Below are positions 44,062 through 53,262 of a stretch of DNA of 64,000 nt, piece after piece. The notes beneath the pieces were generated by a model. The model was not told the origin of the DNA, searched no databases, and worked only from the letters and a program-made list of their open reading frames with translations. This DNA comes from Noviherbaspirillum autotrophicum (lineage in GTDB: Bacteria > Pseudomonadota > Gammaproteobacteria > Burkholderiales > Burkholderiaceae_D): assembly GCF_000818395.1 (NCBI RefSeq), contig NZ_JWJG01000028.1, positions 898,726 through 962,725 on the forward strand, read 5' to 3'. The translations under genes were made by a program, and so were the position numbers. The number at the start of each line of letters is the position of its first letter. Position 1 is the first letter of the stretch.

Positions 44062-44294
44062 TTGCTCCGCCAGCGCTCGCCGCGCTTGTCCTGTGTGGGA
44101 ACATGTAGGTCTTCGATATTGCGCCAAAAAACAGGCGGGCGCAGCCTTTTTTGTATGCGCGTTTGATCAATGCCGAGTGGAATGCGATGTAAGGTTGTCC
44201 TGCGTCATTAGCACTGCAAGGAGCCAATCGAAAAGTGCCTGCACGAGGCTACAATTTTCAGACTTCTCCCCCAATCGTTGAACGACCCAGCACG

Positions 44295-44891
44295 ATGTCA
44301 ATTGCGCCTTCTCGCATTACCGGCCTGGTTCTTGCCGGCGGCCGCGGCTCCCGAATGGGCAGCGTGGACAAGGGATTGCAGCCCTTTCGCGGCGCGCCGA
44401 TGGTATTGCATGCAATCTTGCGCCTGGCGCCGCAAGTCGGCCCCCTCGTCATTAACGCGAATCAAAACATTGGCCCCTATGAAGGCTTCGGCTATCCGGT
44501 CTGGCCGGATCAACTGACCGGGTTCGAAGGGCCGCTAGCCGGTGTGCAAACCGGCCTCGCGGGCTGCGAGACGGAGTACCTCGTGACCGTGCCGTGCGAC
44601 TCGCCATTCCTTCCAGAAAATCTCGTGGCGACCCTTGCCGACGCGCTCGTTGCCGCCGACGCCGATATTGCGGTCGCCGTCACGCAGGAAGAGGAGCGGC
44701 GCACGCATCCGGTTTTTTCCCTCATGAAAGCGAGCGTGCTGCCCAGCCTGACAGCATTCCTGCAAGAGGGCGGGAGAAAAATCGAAAAGTGGTATCGCTC
44801 GCTGCGGTTCGTCGAAGTGATGTTTCCTGGCGCAGACGCCTTTCGCAATATCAATACCTTGGAAGAATTGCGCCGCTTCGAAGAATCCTGA
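44295..44891 (+). CDS. mobA: Molybdenum cofactor guanylyltransferase MobA
   Basis: The 198-residue product opens ITGLVLAGGRGSRMGSVDKG, the nucleotidyltransferase loop of MobA, and has VTVPCDSPFLP with the metal-binding Asp, and a C-terminal FRNINTLEEL. It joins GMP to Mo- or W-molybdopterin to give the bis-MGD cofactor that FdhA needs. The ATG at 44295 is preferred over an upstream in-frame Met because the family motif begins nine residues later. It diverges from the formate dehydrogenase operon and precedes moeA by 12 bp. Confidence 0.92.
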   Translation: MSIAPSRITGLVLAGGRGSRMGSVDKGLQPFRGAPMVLHAILRLAPQVGPLVINANQNIGPYEGFGYPVWPDQLTGFEGPLAGVQTGLAGCETEYLVTVPCDSPFLPENLVATLADALVAADADIAVAVTQEEERRTHPVFSLMKASVLPSLTAFLQEGGRKIEKWYRSLRFVEVMFPGADAFRNINTLEELRRFEES

Positions 44892-44903
44892 TTCTTGACC
44901 GAC

Positions 44904-46179
44904 ATGTCTTATTCCCGGCTCTCCGACGTCACCGGCTGTTTTTCCGATTACGATCCCGACGCCTTGCCGGTGGAGAAGGCGCAGCAAATCGTCAGGGAGT
45001 TCGTTACGCCCATCAACGCCGTCGAAAAGGTCGCCCTGCGCAGCGCGCTGGGGCGGGTACTGGCGCGCGACGTCGTTTCTCCGATTAACGTTCCGCAACA
45101 CGATAATTCGGCAATGGACGGCTACGCGTTTTCCAGCGCGGCCCTCGGCGGCTCGCAGCCTGTGACGCTGGAAGTCGTCGCGACCGTCCTCGCCGGCGCA
45201 AGCTTCGATAGGACAGTGCGCGGCGACCAATGCGTACGGATCATGACGGGAGCGCCGATGCCGCCCGGTTGCGACACGGTTGTTCCGCAAGAGTTGACCC
45301 GCGCGGCAGCGTCCGGGAAGGTGACGTTCGCCTCAGGAGTGGTCAAGGCGGGCGACAACCGGCGACTGCAGGGAGAAGACTTGAAGGCGGGAAAGGCGGC
45401 TCTTGCGCAGGGCCGGATGCTGCATCCAGCCGATCTGGGCCTGCTGGCGTCGCTTGGCATAGCGGAAGTGCAAGTGCAGCGGCGTCTGCGGGTCGCATTC
45501 TTTTCCACCGGCGACGAGCTGCGCTCGGTCGGCGAACCACTCGACTCCGGCTGCGTCTACGACAGCAACCGGTACACCTTGCACGGGATGCTGCAGCGCC
45601 TCGGGTGCGAACTCATGGACATGGGGGGGGTAAAGGATGATCCGGCATCACTCGAAGCGGCCTTCCGGACGGCATGCGAGAACGCGGACGCCGTGATCAC
45701 GACCGGCGGCGTGTCGGTGGGAGAAGCGGATTATACGAAGCAGATCATGCAGACCGTGGGCGACGTCGCCTTTTGGAAGATAGGAACGCCCCATGGCCTT
45801 CGGACGCATGTCGTCGGGCGGCAAGAGCGCCTACCTGTTCGGACTGCCCGGCAATCCGGTAGCGGTCATGGTGACGTTTTACTTTTTCGCGCGGCCCGCG
45901 TTGCTGCGGATGATGGGCGCAGACGACACACCGTTGCCGATGTTGCGCGCGCAATCGCAAGGAGACATTCGCAAGAAGCCGGGGCGCACCGAGTATCAGC
46001 GCGGCATCCTGACGCTCGGCGACGACGGTGTTCAGCGGGTGTGCATCACCGGTTCGCAAGGCTCCGGTATTCTGCGTTCGATGGTGGAGGCGAATTGCAT
46101 GGTGGTGCTTGGCGATCGCCAGGGCTCCGTCAAGGCCGGAGATCTGGTGGATGTGGTTGTCTTTGACGGGCTCTGTTGA
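44904..46179 (+). pseudogene. moeA: Molybdopterin molybdenumtransferase MoeA, frameshifted as given
   Basis: The first frame (from 44904) codes for MoeA domains through ITTGGVSVGEADYTKQIMQ and VAFWKI near 45782, then reads non-homologous sequence to 46166. The true C-terminus resumes in another frame at 45793: MAFGRM, YLFGLPGNPVAVMVTFY, GRTEYQRGIL and MVEANCMVVLGD, ending at 46179. The conserved block between WKI and MAFGR (normally A-M-x-P-G-x-P) is missing, which fits an 11-base deletion at 45782-45784. MoeA inserts molybdate or tungstate into adenylated molybdopterin. Either the gene is broken and another copy serves the cell, or the sequence has an error here. Confidence 0.8.
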
Positions 46180-46367
46180 ACCTTCCCGCTGTATTCATCA
46201 TGGCGTGCTGATTGCAGCAGCGGGCAACGGCACTTCAGTGCGGTTGCAAGACTGCGCATGCATGCCTCAACGATCGAGCGCTCAATTTCACAGTGGCATG
46301 AACGGATAACGATATATGCAATCAAAGATGAGACATATCATCCCGTTCGCTCGGTGCAATTCCTTTC

Positions 46368-49025
46368 ATGAAGAAAAACGCTCCCGACAGTCTGATCTTT
46401 CTCGCTCAAGACAGCGAAATCGCCTCGTTGATGCGCTCCTTCGACTGGACGAGATGCCCGCTAGGCGCCCCGGAGGGGTGGCCGCCAACATTAATTGTCT
46501 TGGTCAACAGTATTCTCGCCACCAGCGTGCCGATGGTCGTTAGTTGGGGACCACGTTTTATCTCCATCTATAACGACGCCTACCGGCAACAATTTCTCGG
46601 CAACAAACATCCCGAAGCATTTTGTCAGCCCTATCTGGATATTTGGCCGGAAATCCGGCCTCAACTTGGCCCTATCGTAGAGCGAAGCTGGGCGGGACAG
46701 ACGACCTACGTTGAAAACACACCGTTCATCGTGCAACGTCGCGGATACAAGGAGCAAATCTGGACCACGTTTTCTCTTTCACCGATCTTCGATGACGGTG
46801 TCGTCGTCGGTGCCCTATCAGTTGGCATGGATACGACTGCGCAGGTCGTGGCAGAAAGACGTCAGCGGTTTCAGCTTGCCTTCATTGACGAGCTGCGTGG
46901 ATTGACCAATGCCACCGACATCACTGCGGCAGCGACAAAGCTGCTATGCGAACATCTGGCAGCAACACGCGTTTTCTATTCAGAAGCTGACGATCTTGCG
47001 GAAAATTTCTTCACCAGGGCGGCATGGTCAGCTGTCCCGTTGCCCGCGCTGCCGCCGGGCGGACGAATCAGTGACTATGGTGCGGAAATTAGTGCCATTT
47101 TGCGTTCCGGCGAGGCATTCGTTGTTGATGATATTGATCGTGACGACCGGACCCTAACCTCTGCGGAGGCATACGCTGGCCTGAATATCCGCTCGCTGCT
47201 GGTCGTTCCGCTGGTGAAGTCGGGACGCCTTATTGCCGCCCTCAATGTTTCCCGCCTCGATCCTTACCACTGGACGAAGGAAGACATCGTTGCGACGCAA
47301 GAGGTTGCCGAGCGAACGTGGGCGGCGGTCGAGCGCGCACGCGCAGAGGCGGCCCTGACATTGGAGCGCGATCGCAGCCGGGACATTCTGGAAAATATGG
47401 ATGAAGCCTTTGTGCTGCTGGACCGCGACTTCCGGATCCTGCAGATCAATACCGGCGCGCTACGCCTCGAACAACGATCGGCATCTGAAATGATCGGGCA
47501 CACTGTTTGGGAAGTTTGGCCCGGTCTCGAATCCGCAGAGTTAGGGCAGCTTTACAAGCAAGCCATGGCGCAGCGCATCCCGGCGAGACATGAACATTAC
47601 TACACATTCGCACACGGAAACGCGCTCTGGCTCGACATGCACGCCTATCCTTATGGCGATGGAATGGCGGTCTTTTATCGGGATGTGACCGAGACCAAGC
47701 TTGCCGAGCAGCGGGTACTCGCGGCGGCACAGCACGATCCGCTAACCGGGCTGCCGAATCGGGCCCTAGTGTTCGAGTATGCCAGCCACTTGCTTGCCGC
47801 AGCTCAGCGCAGTCATGCACACGGAGCCTTCCTGTTCATCGATCTCGACCGGTTCAAACCCATCAACGATCTCTACGGACATGAAATCGGCGACCGGCTG
47901 CTGCAGGAAGTCGCCAAGCGCCTCTTGAAATGCGTGCGACAGGAAGATCTTGTCGGCCGCTTGGGCGGCGACGAGTTCATCGTCGTGCTGCATCAGGTAG
48001 GCCACGTGCATTCGGCTGCCACCGTGGCGCAGCATATACTCGACGCACTTTCGTATCCGTTTGAAATTGACACCCTGGATCTTGCCATATCGGCTTGCAT
48101 CGGAATCAGCGAGTTTCCGCAGCATGGCACCGACGTGGATGCGCTCATCCATGCCGCCGATCTGGCCATGTACCAGGTCAAATACGACAATCGCGGGAGT
48201 TATTTCACCTACACCACCGAACTGGATAATCGGGCTGACGCAACCTCGGCAATTGAAGCGCGCTTGAAACGTGCCCTGCAACGCGACGGCCTTGTGCTGC
48301 ACTATCAGCCAGTCATTGACATGAGACGCGGGCACGTGGCCAGCGTCGAAGCCTTGCTTCGGCTGAGAGGCGACGATGGCCGATTGATCGGTCCCGATCA
48401 GTTCATTCCGATTGCCGAAGCGGCGGGGCTGATCGGCCAGCTCGGCGAATGGGTCGCCGTCGAAGCGTGCCGCCAGCATAACGCGTGGCAAAAGGAAGGA
48501 CTGCCCCCGGTCAGCATGGCGCTGAACGTCTCCCCGCTACAGTTCAGGCAACGTGGATTCGCGCAACAACTAGAGGCGATTCTGCGCAACGCCGGCATGG
48601 ACCCCTCCTTTATCCAGATCGAAGTCACTGAAAGCACGGTGATGGGGAATGTCGACGATGCCGTCAACACGCTAAAAGGCATCCGATCGAGCGGAATCAA
48701 AATCGCATTGGACGATTTCGGCACCGGCTATTCCAGCCTCAGCCATCTGAGCAGTCTTCCGCTCGACAAGCTGAAGGTAGACCAGTCCTTTGTGCGCCGC
48801 CTGGAACACGACAATTCAAGCAAGGCCATTACAATGGCCATTATTGCCTTAGGACGAACGCTGAACCTGGAAATCGTCGGGGAAGGCATTGAGTCGGAAG
48901 AGGCTCTGGCCTATCTGGAAGAGCAAGGTTGTAACCAGGCGCAAGGGTATTTCATCAGCCGCCCGCTGTCGGCGACAGACTTCGCCAGCTGGTACCGGGA
49001 AAGAGCGTTGACGATGTACGGCTAA
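46368..49025 (+). CDS. PAS-GAF-PAS-GGDEF-EAL protein (c-di-GMP turnover)
   Basis: The 885-residue product is soluble. An N-terminal PAS-like sensor (about 20-165; FDWTRCPLGAPEGWP and ISIYNDAYRQ, a pattern often seen ahead of bacteriophytochrome-like kinases) is followed by a GAF domain (about 175-330), a second PAS (340-440; ILENMDEAFVLLDRDFRILQ), GGDEF and EAL. RLGGDEF is intact with an RQED inhibitory site before it. The EAL catalytic residues (VEALLRL, NVSPLQF, EVTES, DDFGTGYSS, LKVDQSF, GEGIE, AQGYF) are present. I infer a bifunctional or switchable c-di-GMP enzyme. It follows moeA by 188 bp and seems independent. Confidence 0.9.
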   Translation: MKKNAPDSLIFLAQDSEIASLMRSFDWTRCPLGAPEGWPPTLIVLVNSILATSVPMVVSWGPRFISIYNDAYRQQFLGNKHPEAFCQPYLDIWPEIRPQLGPIVERSWAGQTTYVENTPFIVQRRGYKEQIWTTFSLSPIFDDGVVVGALSVGMDTTAQVVAERRQRFQLAFIDELRGLTNATDITAAATKLLCEHLAATRVFYSEADDLAENFFTRAAWSAVPLPALPPGGRISDYGAEISAILRSGEAFVVDDIDRDDRTLTSAEAYAGLNIRSLLVVPLVKSGRLIAALNVSRLDPYHWTKEDIVATQEVAERTWAAVERARAEAALTLERDRSRDILENMDEAFVLLDRDFRILQINTGALRLEQRSASEMIGHTVWEVWPGLESAELGQLYKQAMAQRIPARHEHYYTFAHGNALWLDMHAYPYGDGMAVFYRDVTETKLAEQRVLAAAQHDPLTGLPNRALVFEYASHLLAAAQRSHAHGAFLFIDLDRFKPINDLYGHEIGDRLLQEVAKRLLKCVRQEDLVGRLGGDEFIVVLHQVGHVHSAATVAQHILDALSYPFEIDTLDLAISACIGISEFPQHGTDVDALIHAADLAMYQVKYDNRGSYFTYTTELDNRADATSAIEARLKRALQRDGLVLHYQPVIDMRRGHVASVEALLRLRGDDGRLIGPDQFIPIAEAAGLIGQLGEWVAVEACRQHNAWQKEGLPPVSMALNVSPLQFRQRGFAQQLEAILRNAGMDPSFIQIEVTESTVMGNVDDAVNTLKGIRSSGIKIALDDFGTGYSSLSHLSSLPLDKLKVDQSFVRRLEHDNSSKAITMAIIALGRTLNLEIVGEGIESEEALAYLEEQGCNQAQGYFISRPLSATDFASWYRERALTMYG

Positions 49026-49147
49026 ATACTTCGAACATCTGGCAGCGAATCAAGCGCAGTTCTATTTCTCCAACGCCCGCTTTCGGATGCCATCATCGGC
49101 AATTCCGATCTTGGTTATCTGGTGCAGTAAAAAGCCATACTGCGCGT

Positions 49148-49387
49148 TCAATAAAAGCCGCTTATTTCACAATTGTCAGTCGGCGGCGCAGTGCGCGATG
49201 ACACGGTATTGCTATTCGGCCCTTCCTCCCGTGCCGAAGCAGTAAAGGCAGCCTGTAAAATCGCGCGCATGACTTCTCTGTCCGTCGCCGCATCATATGC
49301 GGTGCCGTGGCGCCGGAATACCCCCGCTTCCACCGCTTTTTGAATGGCGGCATCCAACGCCGCCTCGGAAATCCCGATGACCGCCAT
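49148..49387 (-). CDS. Small hypothetical protein coupled to an HTH gene
   Basis: The 79-residue product starts at an ATG one base after the stop of the HTH gene (TGATATG), so translation is probably coupled. It has an amphipathic front (GISEAALDAAIQKAVEAGVF) and a polar, probably disordered tail (SNTVSSRTAPPTDN). No known domain is seen. The order HTH protein then small partner resembles regulator-partner or antitoxin-type pairs, but nothing in either protein shows toxin features. Function unknown. Confidence 0.5.
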   Translation of the reverse strand: MAVIGISEAALDAAIQKAVEAGVFRRHGTAYDAATDREVMRAILQAAFTASAREEGPNSNTVSSRTAPPTDNCEISGFY

Positions 49388-49388
49388 A

Positions 49389-49661
49389 TCAGGCCGCAAT
49401 TCTGTAAGGCAAGCGTAACTTCCTGCGACGATCTCCGACGATCGACCGCAATTCGTCCATGCTGGTTGCCGCGCATTCGGCCATGCACAGAAGGAGGGTG
49501 GCGCTCAATTGCAAATCTCCGTTACGGATTTTGTCGAGCGTCTTTGACGAAATACACAGGCGCTGAGCCAGCGCCTGGTCGTTGCTTACCCCGAGGCGCT
49601 GCTGCAAGGTATCGAGTAATCGATTCGGATCGTAGTGTTTATAAGAGAATGTTTTTTGCAT
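49389..49661 (-). CDS. Small helix-turn-helix (XRE-like) protein
   Basis: The 90-residue product has a helical core RLLDTLQQRLGVSNDQALAQ followed by RLCISSKTLDKIRNGD, which fits the two DNA-reading helices of a Cro/XRE fold, then helices of a short C-terminal part (LLLCMAECAATSMDELRSIV) and a basic end (GDRRRKLRLPYRI). I infer a small DNA-binding regulator. It is coupled to the downstream small gene. There is no strong ribosome site before its ATG. Confidence 0.6.
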   Translation of the reverse strand: MQKTFSYKHYDPNRLLDTLQQRLGVSNDQALAQRLCISSKTLDKIRNGDLQLSATLLLCMAECAATSMDELRSIVGDRRRKLRLPYRIAA

Positions 49662-50064
49662 GGTATTAGGATAAAAAGGTCCGTCAACGACGGTGGTGGA
49701 TCACCACAAAAATAACGCTCGGACAGGGTTCTCTGAACAATGCGGAGAAGACTTGGAGCGCGCATATTCTCATGGGCCCGGTGAGCGACATCGAGGTTTT
49801 ATGCATACACCGCATAGACGCCGAGTATGCATGGATGGGCACTATCCTCGTACGATAATTTCAGGTTCATCAACGGAAGATCGAACTATCAAGCCAGATG
49901 AAATTGTCCCGCATCCGGGCTACGGGGTACTGTCCGGTAGCTGACATAGACGCGCAATTTGAGCAAAAAATGACATGAACTTTCTTGTTGTAATCCCGTA
50001 GCAGACAAATGATTCCCTCATGCATGTTTTTCATATCGACACAAACCTCCTGACGCCTTTGCGC
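49662..50064. other. Gene-poor stretch with an inverted repeat
   Basis: This stretch of about 400 bp has no convincing gene. A plus-strand frame at 49693-49944 has unlikely composition and no ribosome site. The notable element is ATGCATAC (49801-49808) paired with GTATGCAT (49825-49832), an 8-bp perfect dyad with 16-bp spacing. Confidence 0.4.
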
Positions 50065-50799
50065 TCACTCTTCCTGGCCGCGCGGCATGCCGAGCAGGCG
50101 CTGGTACTGATCGCGCACTGTCGCATAACATTCGCACGCGGTTTCTTCGAGCTTTTCCCGATTCAGTATCCTCATGTGGCCACGGCTGTATTTGATCAAG
50201 CCAGCGTGCTGAAACATTCCGGCCACGAGGCTGACGCTGGGCCGATGCACGCCCAACATGGCTGCCAGGAACTCGTGGGTCAGGTTGAATTCATTACCCT
50301 GCACCCTGTCATGCGTGACCAGCAGCCAACGGGCAAACCGCATCTCGACGCTATGCAGGCGGTTGCAGGCGACGGACTGCAATACCTGCGCCAGATACCC
50401 CTGGGCGCAGCATTCGGCGAGATGGCGTAACGGCAACAAGGTGCTGATGGCTTCCCTGAAGTCGCTGACCTTCATACGGAGGCTATGCCCCGCAATCTGG
50501 CAGATGATCGTTTCCGTGGCATGCGTGGCACCGACCAGCACTTCGACGTTGGTATGGCTTTCGTTGCCGATCGTGCCGACTTCAACCATGGTGCCGTCTT
50601 CCATGCACAACGTGCAGGAATGGGCGCAGTCGCAGGGGAAGTAGACATATTCAAATGGCTGGCCTTGCTGGCACAGGACGTCCTTCACCTTGGTCGGCAC
50701 CAGCTCGAATAAGGGTAATAGCTGCTGGTATTGATCATCCGGGAGTCTGGACAGCAAGTGGTTCTGGCACTGCTGCGCCTGCGCAAGGGTGACAGACAT
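50065..50799 (-). CDS. Crp/Fnr-family transcriptional regulator
   Basis: The 244-residue product has an N-terminal cyclic-nucleotide-like barrel (about 20-140; VLCQQGQPFEYVYFPCDCAHS, VEVGTIGNESHTNVEVLVGA) and a C-terminal winged helix (about 150-225; NLTHEFLAAMLGVHRPSVSLVAGMF). The barrel lacks the RXS phosphate cassette of true cAMP receptors, as in many Crp/Fnr proteins of unknown ligand. It has several cysteines but not the N-terminal four-cysteine set of Fnr. I infer a DNA-binding regulator with an unknown signal. It is alone on its strand. Confidence 0.85.
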   Translation of the reverse strand: MSVTLAQAQQCQNHLLSRLPDDQYQQLLPLFELVPTKVKDVLCQQGQPFEYVYFPCDCAHSCTLCMEDGTMVEVGTIGNESHTNVEVLVGATHATETIICQIAGHSLRMKVSDFREAISTLLPLRHLAECCAQGYLAQVLQSVACNRLHSVEMRFARWLLVTHDRVQGNEFNLTHEFLAAMLGVHRPSVSLVAGMFQHAGLIKYSRGHMRILNREKLEETACECYATVRDQYQRLLGMPRGQEE

Positions 50800-51109
50800 G
50801 TCGTTTCCTTTGTTAAGGATGCTATCGAAGCCAGAGGAAACGGACAGGTGACTGTGATCGCAATCAGCTACGGTTTCGACCTGAAGGGGAGGTCTTTAGA
50901 GGAAGGCCGATGGAGTGTGTTGTCCATAGGCATGGCTGAAAAGAAAGCGATGCGGACGCGATGCATAGTTTGCGCATCATGGCTATGTATGTAATTGACA
51001 TTGCTTCAAGCCGGTAAGTTCAATCCTGACATATTGCTCTTGATTCAAATATGGCAGGCTCCATGCCGGAGCGTGAAGGCCTGCCACCGTCGGGAGAACA
51101 CGGCCTCAT
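50800..51109. other. Intergenic stretch between the Crp-like and oxidoreductase genes
   Basis: Apart from the terminator-like hairpin at 51052-51086, this 310-bp stretch contains an AT-rich promoter-like part before the Crp-like gene and TGACTGTGATCGCAATCA near 50852, loosely like a Crp/Fnr half-site pair. No gene is seen. Confidence 0.35.
51052..51086 (-). terminator. Hairpin after the oxidoreductase gene, possible terminator
   Basis: TGGCAGGC and GCCTGCCA form an 8-bp perfect stem 24 bp after the stop codon at 51110. The following minus-strand T content is modest. Confidence 0.4.
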
Positions 51110-51973
51110 TCATTGGCCAAACAGCTTGACCACGCTGGTCAGATGCTCGCTGCCTAGCCCACTCTCCTGCGCTTGACGGAAGACTCCATAAGCCGCTGCG
51201 ATGGTCGGTGTCGATTCTGGATTTCCCGCCGCGGCCAGCACATAGCCAAAGTCCTTGGCCACTAGCTCGACAGGAAACTGTGGTGCGAACTCTTTAGCCA
51301 ACATCCCCTCGGCGGCACGCTTGGCAAAGGGACTGCACACGACCGTCCCGCCCATTGCCTGAAGCACGCGGCCAGCATCGGCCCCCGAGCGTTTCAGGAT
51401 TCCAATCAGCTCGGCCATGGCGGTGACTTGAATGCCGAGCAAAGCGTTGGTGGCAAGTTTCGTGAGCGCCCCTGTTCCTAAGGGGCCAACGTAATGGATG
51501 GCGGTTCCCATCGCTCCCAGCAGCGGTTCCGCGCGCCTGGCGATCGTCTCATCGCCGCCCACGAAATAGATGAGTTGTCCCGCCTCGGCTTGCGGTCGAG
51601 AGCCGGACACGGGCGCTTCAAGGAATGCAACGCCGGCTGACTGCGCTGCCTTGCCGAGCTCGCCAATCCAGTCGCGCGACACCGTTGAGCTTTCGATCGC
51701 CACGCTGCCGGGTTTCATGCCAGCCAGCGCGCCGGTCTCGGGGCTGCACCAGACGCTGCGGGATGCGTCGTCATCACGCACCATGGCAATAACGAAGTCC
51801 GCTTGCGTCGCGGCTTCGCGAGGGCTTGCGGCTGCGCTGGCGCCGGCCTGGACCAGCGGTTCGGCTGCCGCAATCGTGCGGTTCCAGACCGAAACCCGAT
51901 GGCCGGCCTTGATCAGGTTGGCGGCCATGCGGCTGCCCATGGCGCCCAAGCCCAAAACAGCGACGTTTGACAT
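51110..51973 (-). CDS. Beta-hydroxyacid dehydrogenase (3-hydroxyisobutyrate/tartronate semialdehyde type)
   Basis: The 287-residue product starts behind GGAGAAGCACT and opens NVAVLGLGAMGSRMAANLIK, an NAD(P)-binding Rossmann motif. It has the substrate-binding segment LEAPVSGSRPQAEAG and the catalytic lysine in GALTKLATNALLG of the beta-hydroxyacid dehydrogenase family. VWNRT after the first fold suggests NADP(H). A much longer in-frame upstream start would overlap the peptidase gene and has non-coding composition, so it is rejected. It follows the NAGGN osmolyte genes on the same strand by about 80 bp; no link to NAGGN synthesis is known to me. Confidence 0.88.
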   Translation of the reverse strand: MSNVAVLGLGAMGSRMAANLIKAGHRVSVWNRTIAAAEPLVQAGASAAASPREAATQADFVIAMVRDDDASRSVWCSPETGALAGMKPGSVAIESSTVSRDWIGELGKAAQSAGVAFLEAPVSGSRPQAEAGQLIYFVGGDETIARRAEPLLGAMGTAIHYVGPLGTGALTKLATNALLGIQVTAMAELIGILKRSGADAGRVLQAMGGTVVCSPFAKRAAEGMLAKEFAPQFPVELVAKDFGYVLAAAGNPESTPTIAAAYGVFRQAQESGLGSEHLTSVVKLFGQ

Positions 51974-52055
51974 AGTGCTTCTCCAGTTCAGCGGTTGGTG
52001 GTCTTGCGCGCAGTTGCTGCCTGGCGCGCAACGTGATGACGCGAGCGGTTCAAGC

Positions 52056-53243
52056 TTATTGCCGCAATAATTTCCCCAGGTCCGGGCGCGGCGTGTCGGT
52101 CGGCGCCATCTGTTCGGCGTCGAGTTGTTGCGAAAAGCTATCGACCGAATCGAGAACGGGCTCGCGATCCTCAGGCAGCGCAGGGGGCGACTGCATGTAC
52201 AGGCTAAGCAATTGCGCCAGATGCGCCAGGGTGGAAACATGGGTGCGCTCATACCCGTGCGAGGCATCCGTGGCAAAGCACGCCAGCGCCGTGCGAACAT
52301 CATATCCGGCGGAGACGGCCGAGCCGGCATCCGAGTGGTAGAAACGGAAAACATCGCGATGGCTGGGAATGCCGTGTTCGGTGCACAAGGACAGCAAGCG
52401 CCGCGTCAGATGGTAATCATGCGGACCGGCGGAGTCCATCAGGGGAATCGTCACTCCCATGCGCTGTGTATCCTGGCCGGCCTCGGTCGGCCCGATATCG
52501 ACGCCAATGACTTCGCTGACATCCTTGTCGATGCCTGCGCGCGCGCCGGAGCCGACTTCTTCGGTGAGCGTAAAGATGGGGTGGCAAGTCATCGCTATCG
52601 CCACCTTCGCATCCGTCACGGCTTTCAGTGCCGCCAGCAGTGCAGCCACGCCTGCCTTGTTATCCAGGTAGCGCGACACGATGAAGCCATTGTCCAGCAA
52701 CTCGGGATTGGGGTCGAAGGCGACAAAGTCGCCGACCTGGATGCCCAGCGCAGCGGCATCAGCCGCCATGAAAACCTGTTCGTCCAGGCGCACTTCCACC
52801 TGTTCCCATGCCACCGGCTGCGTGTCTACCGCATCGCCATAGACATGCCCCGATGCCAATAACGGCAGTACCGAGCCGCGGTGCCGCCCGTGATCGGTAA
52901 ACACCGTCACGCGTCCGCCTTCTGCCCATCGGCTCGACCAGGTGCCCACCGGCCTCAACGTCAAGCGGCCATTCGGCTTGATCTGACTGACCATCGCGCC
53001 GAGCGTGTCCAGGTGCGCGACAATGGCGCGCGCCGGGCTGTACCGGCGCCGTTCCGGCAAGCTGCGCGGCAGCAATGCCCGGATCGTGCCGCGCCGCGTC
53101 AGCTGATAGGGAATACCCATCCTGTCCAGACGGCACCCCGTGTAATGCACGATTGCATCCGTCAGCCCCGCGGGGCTGGGGATGGCGAGCAATTCAAGCA
53201 AGGTCGTCTTCAGGTAGTCGACATCAATCGGGAGTTTTTCCAT
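52056..53243 (-). CDS. M42-family peptidase of the NAGGN osmolyte cluster
   Basis: The 395-residue product has the metal-peptidase pattern: the histidine in IVAHLDTLGAMVS, the bridging aspartate in SRYLDNKAGVAALL, the acidic pair in TLTEEVGSGA, the aspartate in GVDIGPTEA and a late histidine in DASHGYERTH. This is the M42 glutamyl-aminopeptidase-like family. Genes of this subtype accompany N-acetylglutaminylglutamine amide synthesis genes and probably trim or recycle the osmolyte. It lies 19 bp downstream of the synthetase gene, on the same strand. It is cytosolic. Confidence 0.85.
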   Translation of the reverse strand: MEKLPIDVDYLKTTLLELLAIPSPAGLTDAIVHYTGCRLDRMGIPYQLTRRGTIRALLPRSLPERRRYSPARAIVAHLDTLGAMVSQIKPNGRLTLRPVGTWSSRWAEGGRVTVFTDHGRHRGSVLPLLASGHVYGDAVDTQPVAWEQVEVRLDEQVFMAADAAALGIQVGDFVAFDPNPELLDNGFIVSRYLDNKAGVAALLAALKAVTDAKVAIAMTCHPIFTLTEEVGSGARAGIDKDVSEVIGVDIGPTEAGQDTQRMGVTIPLMDSAGPHDYHLTRRLLSLCTEHGIPSHRDVFRFYHSDAGSAVSAGYDVRTALACFATDASHGYERTHVSTLAHLAQLLSLYMQSPPALPEDREPVLDSVDSFSQQLDAEQMAPTDTPRPDLGKLLRQ

Positions 53244-53262
53244 CGCATATTTCCAGCCATTG

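Noticed and set aside
44062-44294. Fnr box controlling the formate dehydrogenase operon
   Set aside because: TTTGATCAATG near 44161 lacks the four-base spacer of an Fnr site, and no other match is seen between the divergent genes.
45623-45630. Run of eight G residues in moeA as the frameshift site
   Set aside because: The reading frame is correct on both sides of the run (DMGGVKDD), so the shift lies further downstream near 45782.
45793-46179. Separate gene for the C-terminal part of MoeA
   Set aside because: It has no ribosome site and begins in the middle of a conserved MoeA domain, so it is the displaced end of the frameshifted gene.
49693-49944. An 83-codon plus-strand frame
   Set aside because: No ribosome site, His/Arg-rich composition and an inverted repeat inside it; better explained as regulatory or non-coding DNA.
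51974-52354. N-terminal extension of the beta-hydroxyacid dehydrogenase
   Set aside because: The extra 127 codons overlap the peptidase gene, have shadow-like composition, and the ribosome site and Rossmann motif fix the start at 51973.
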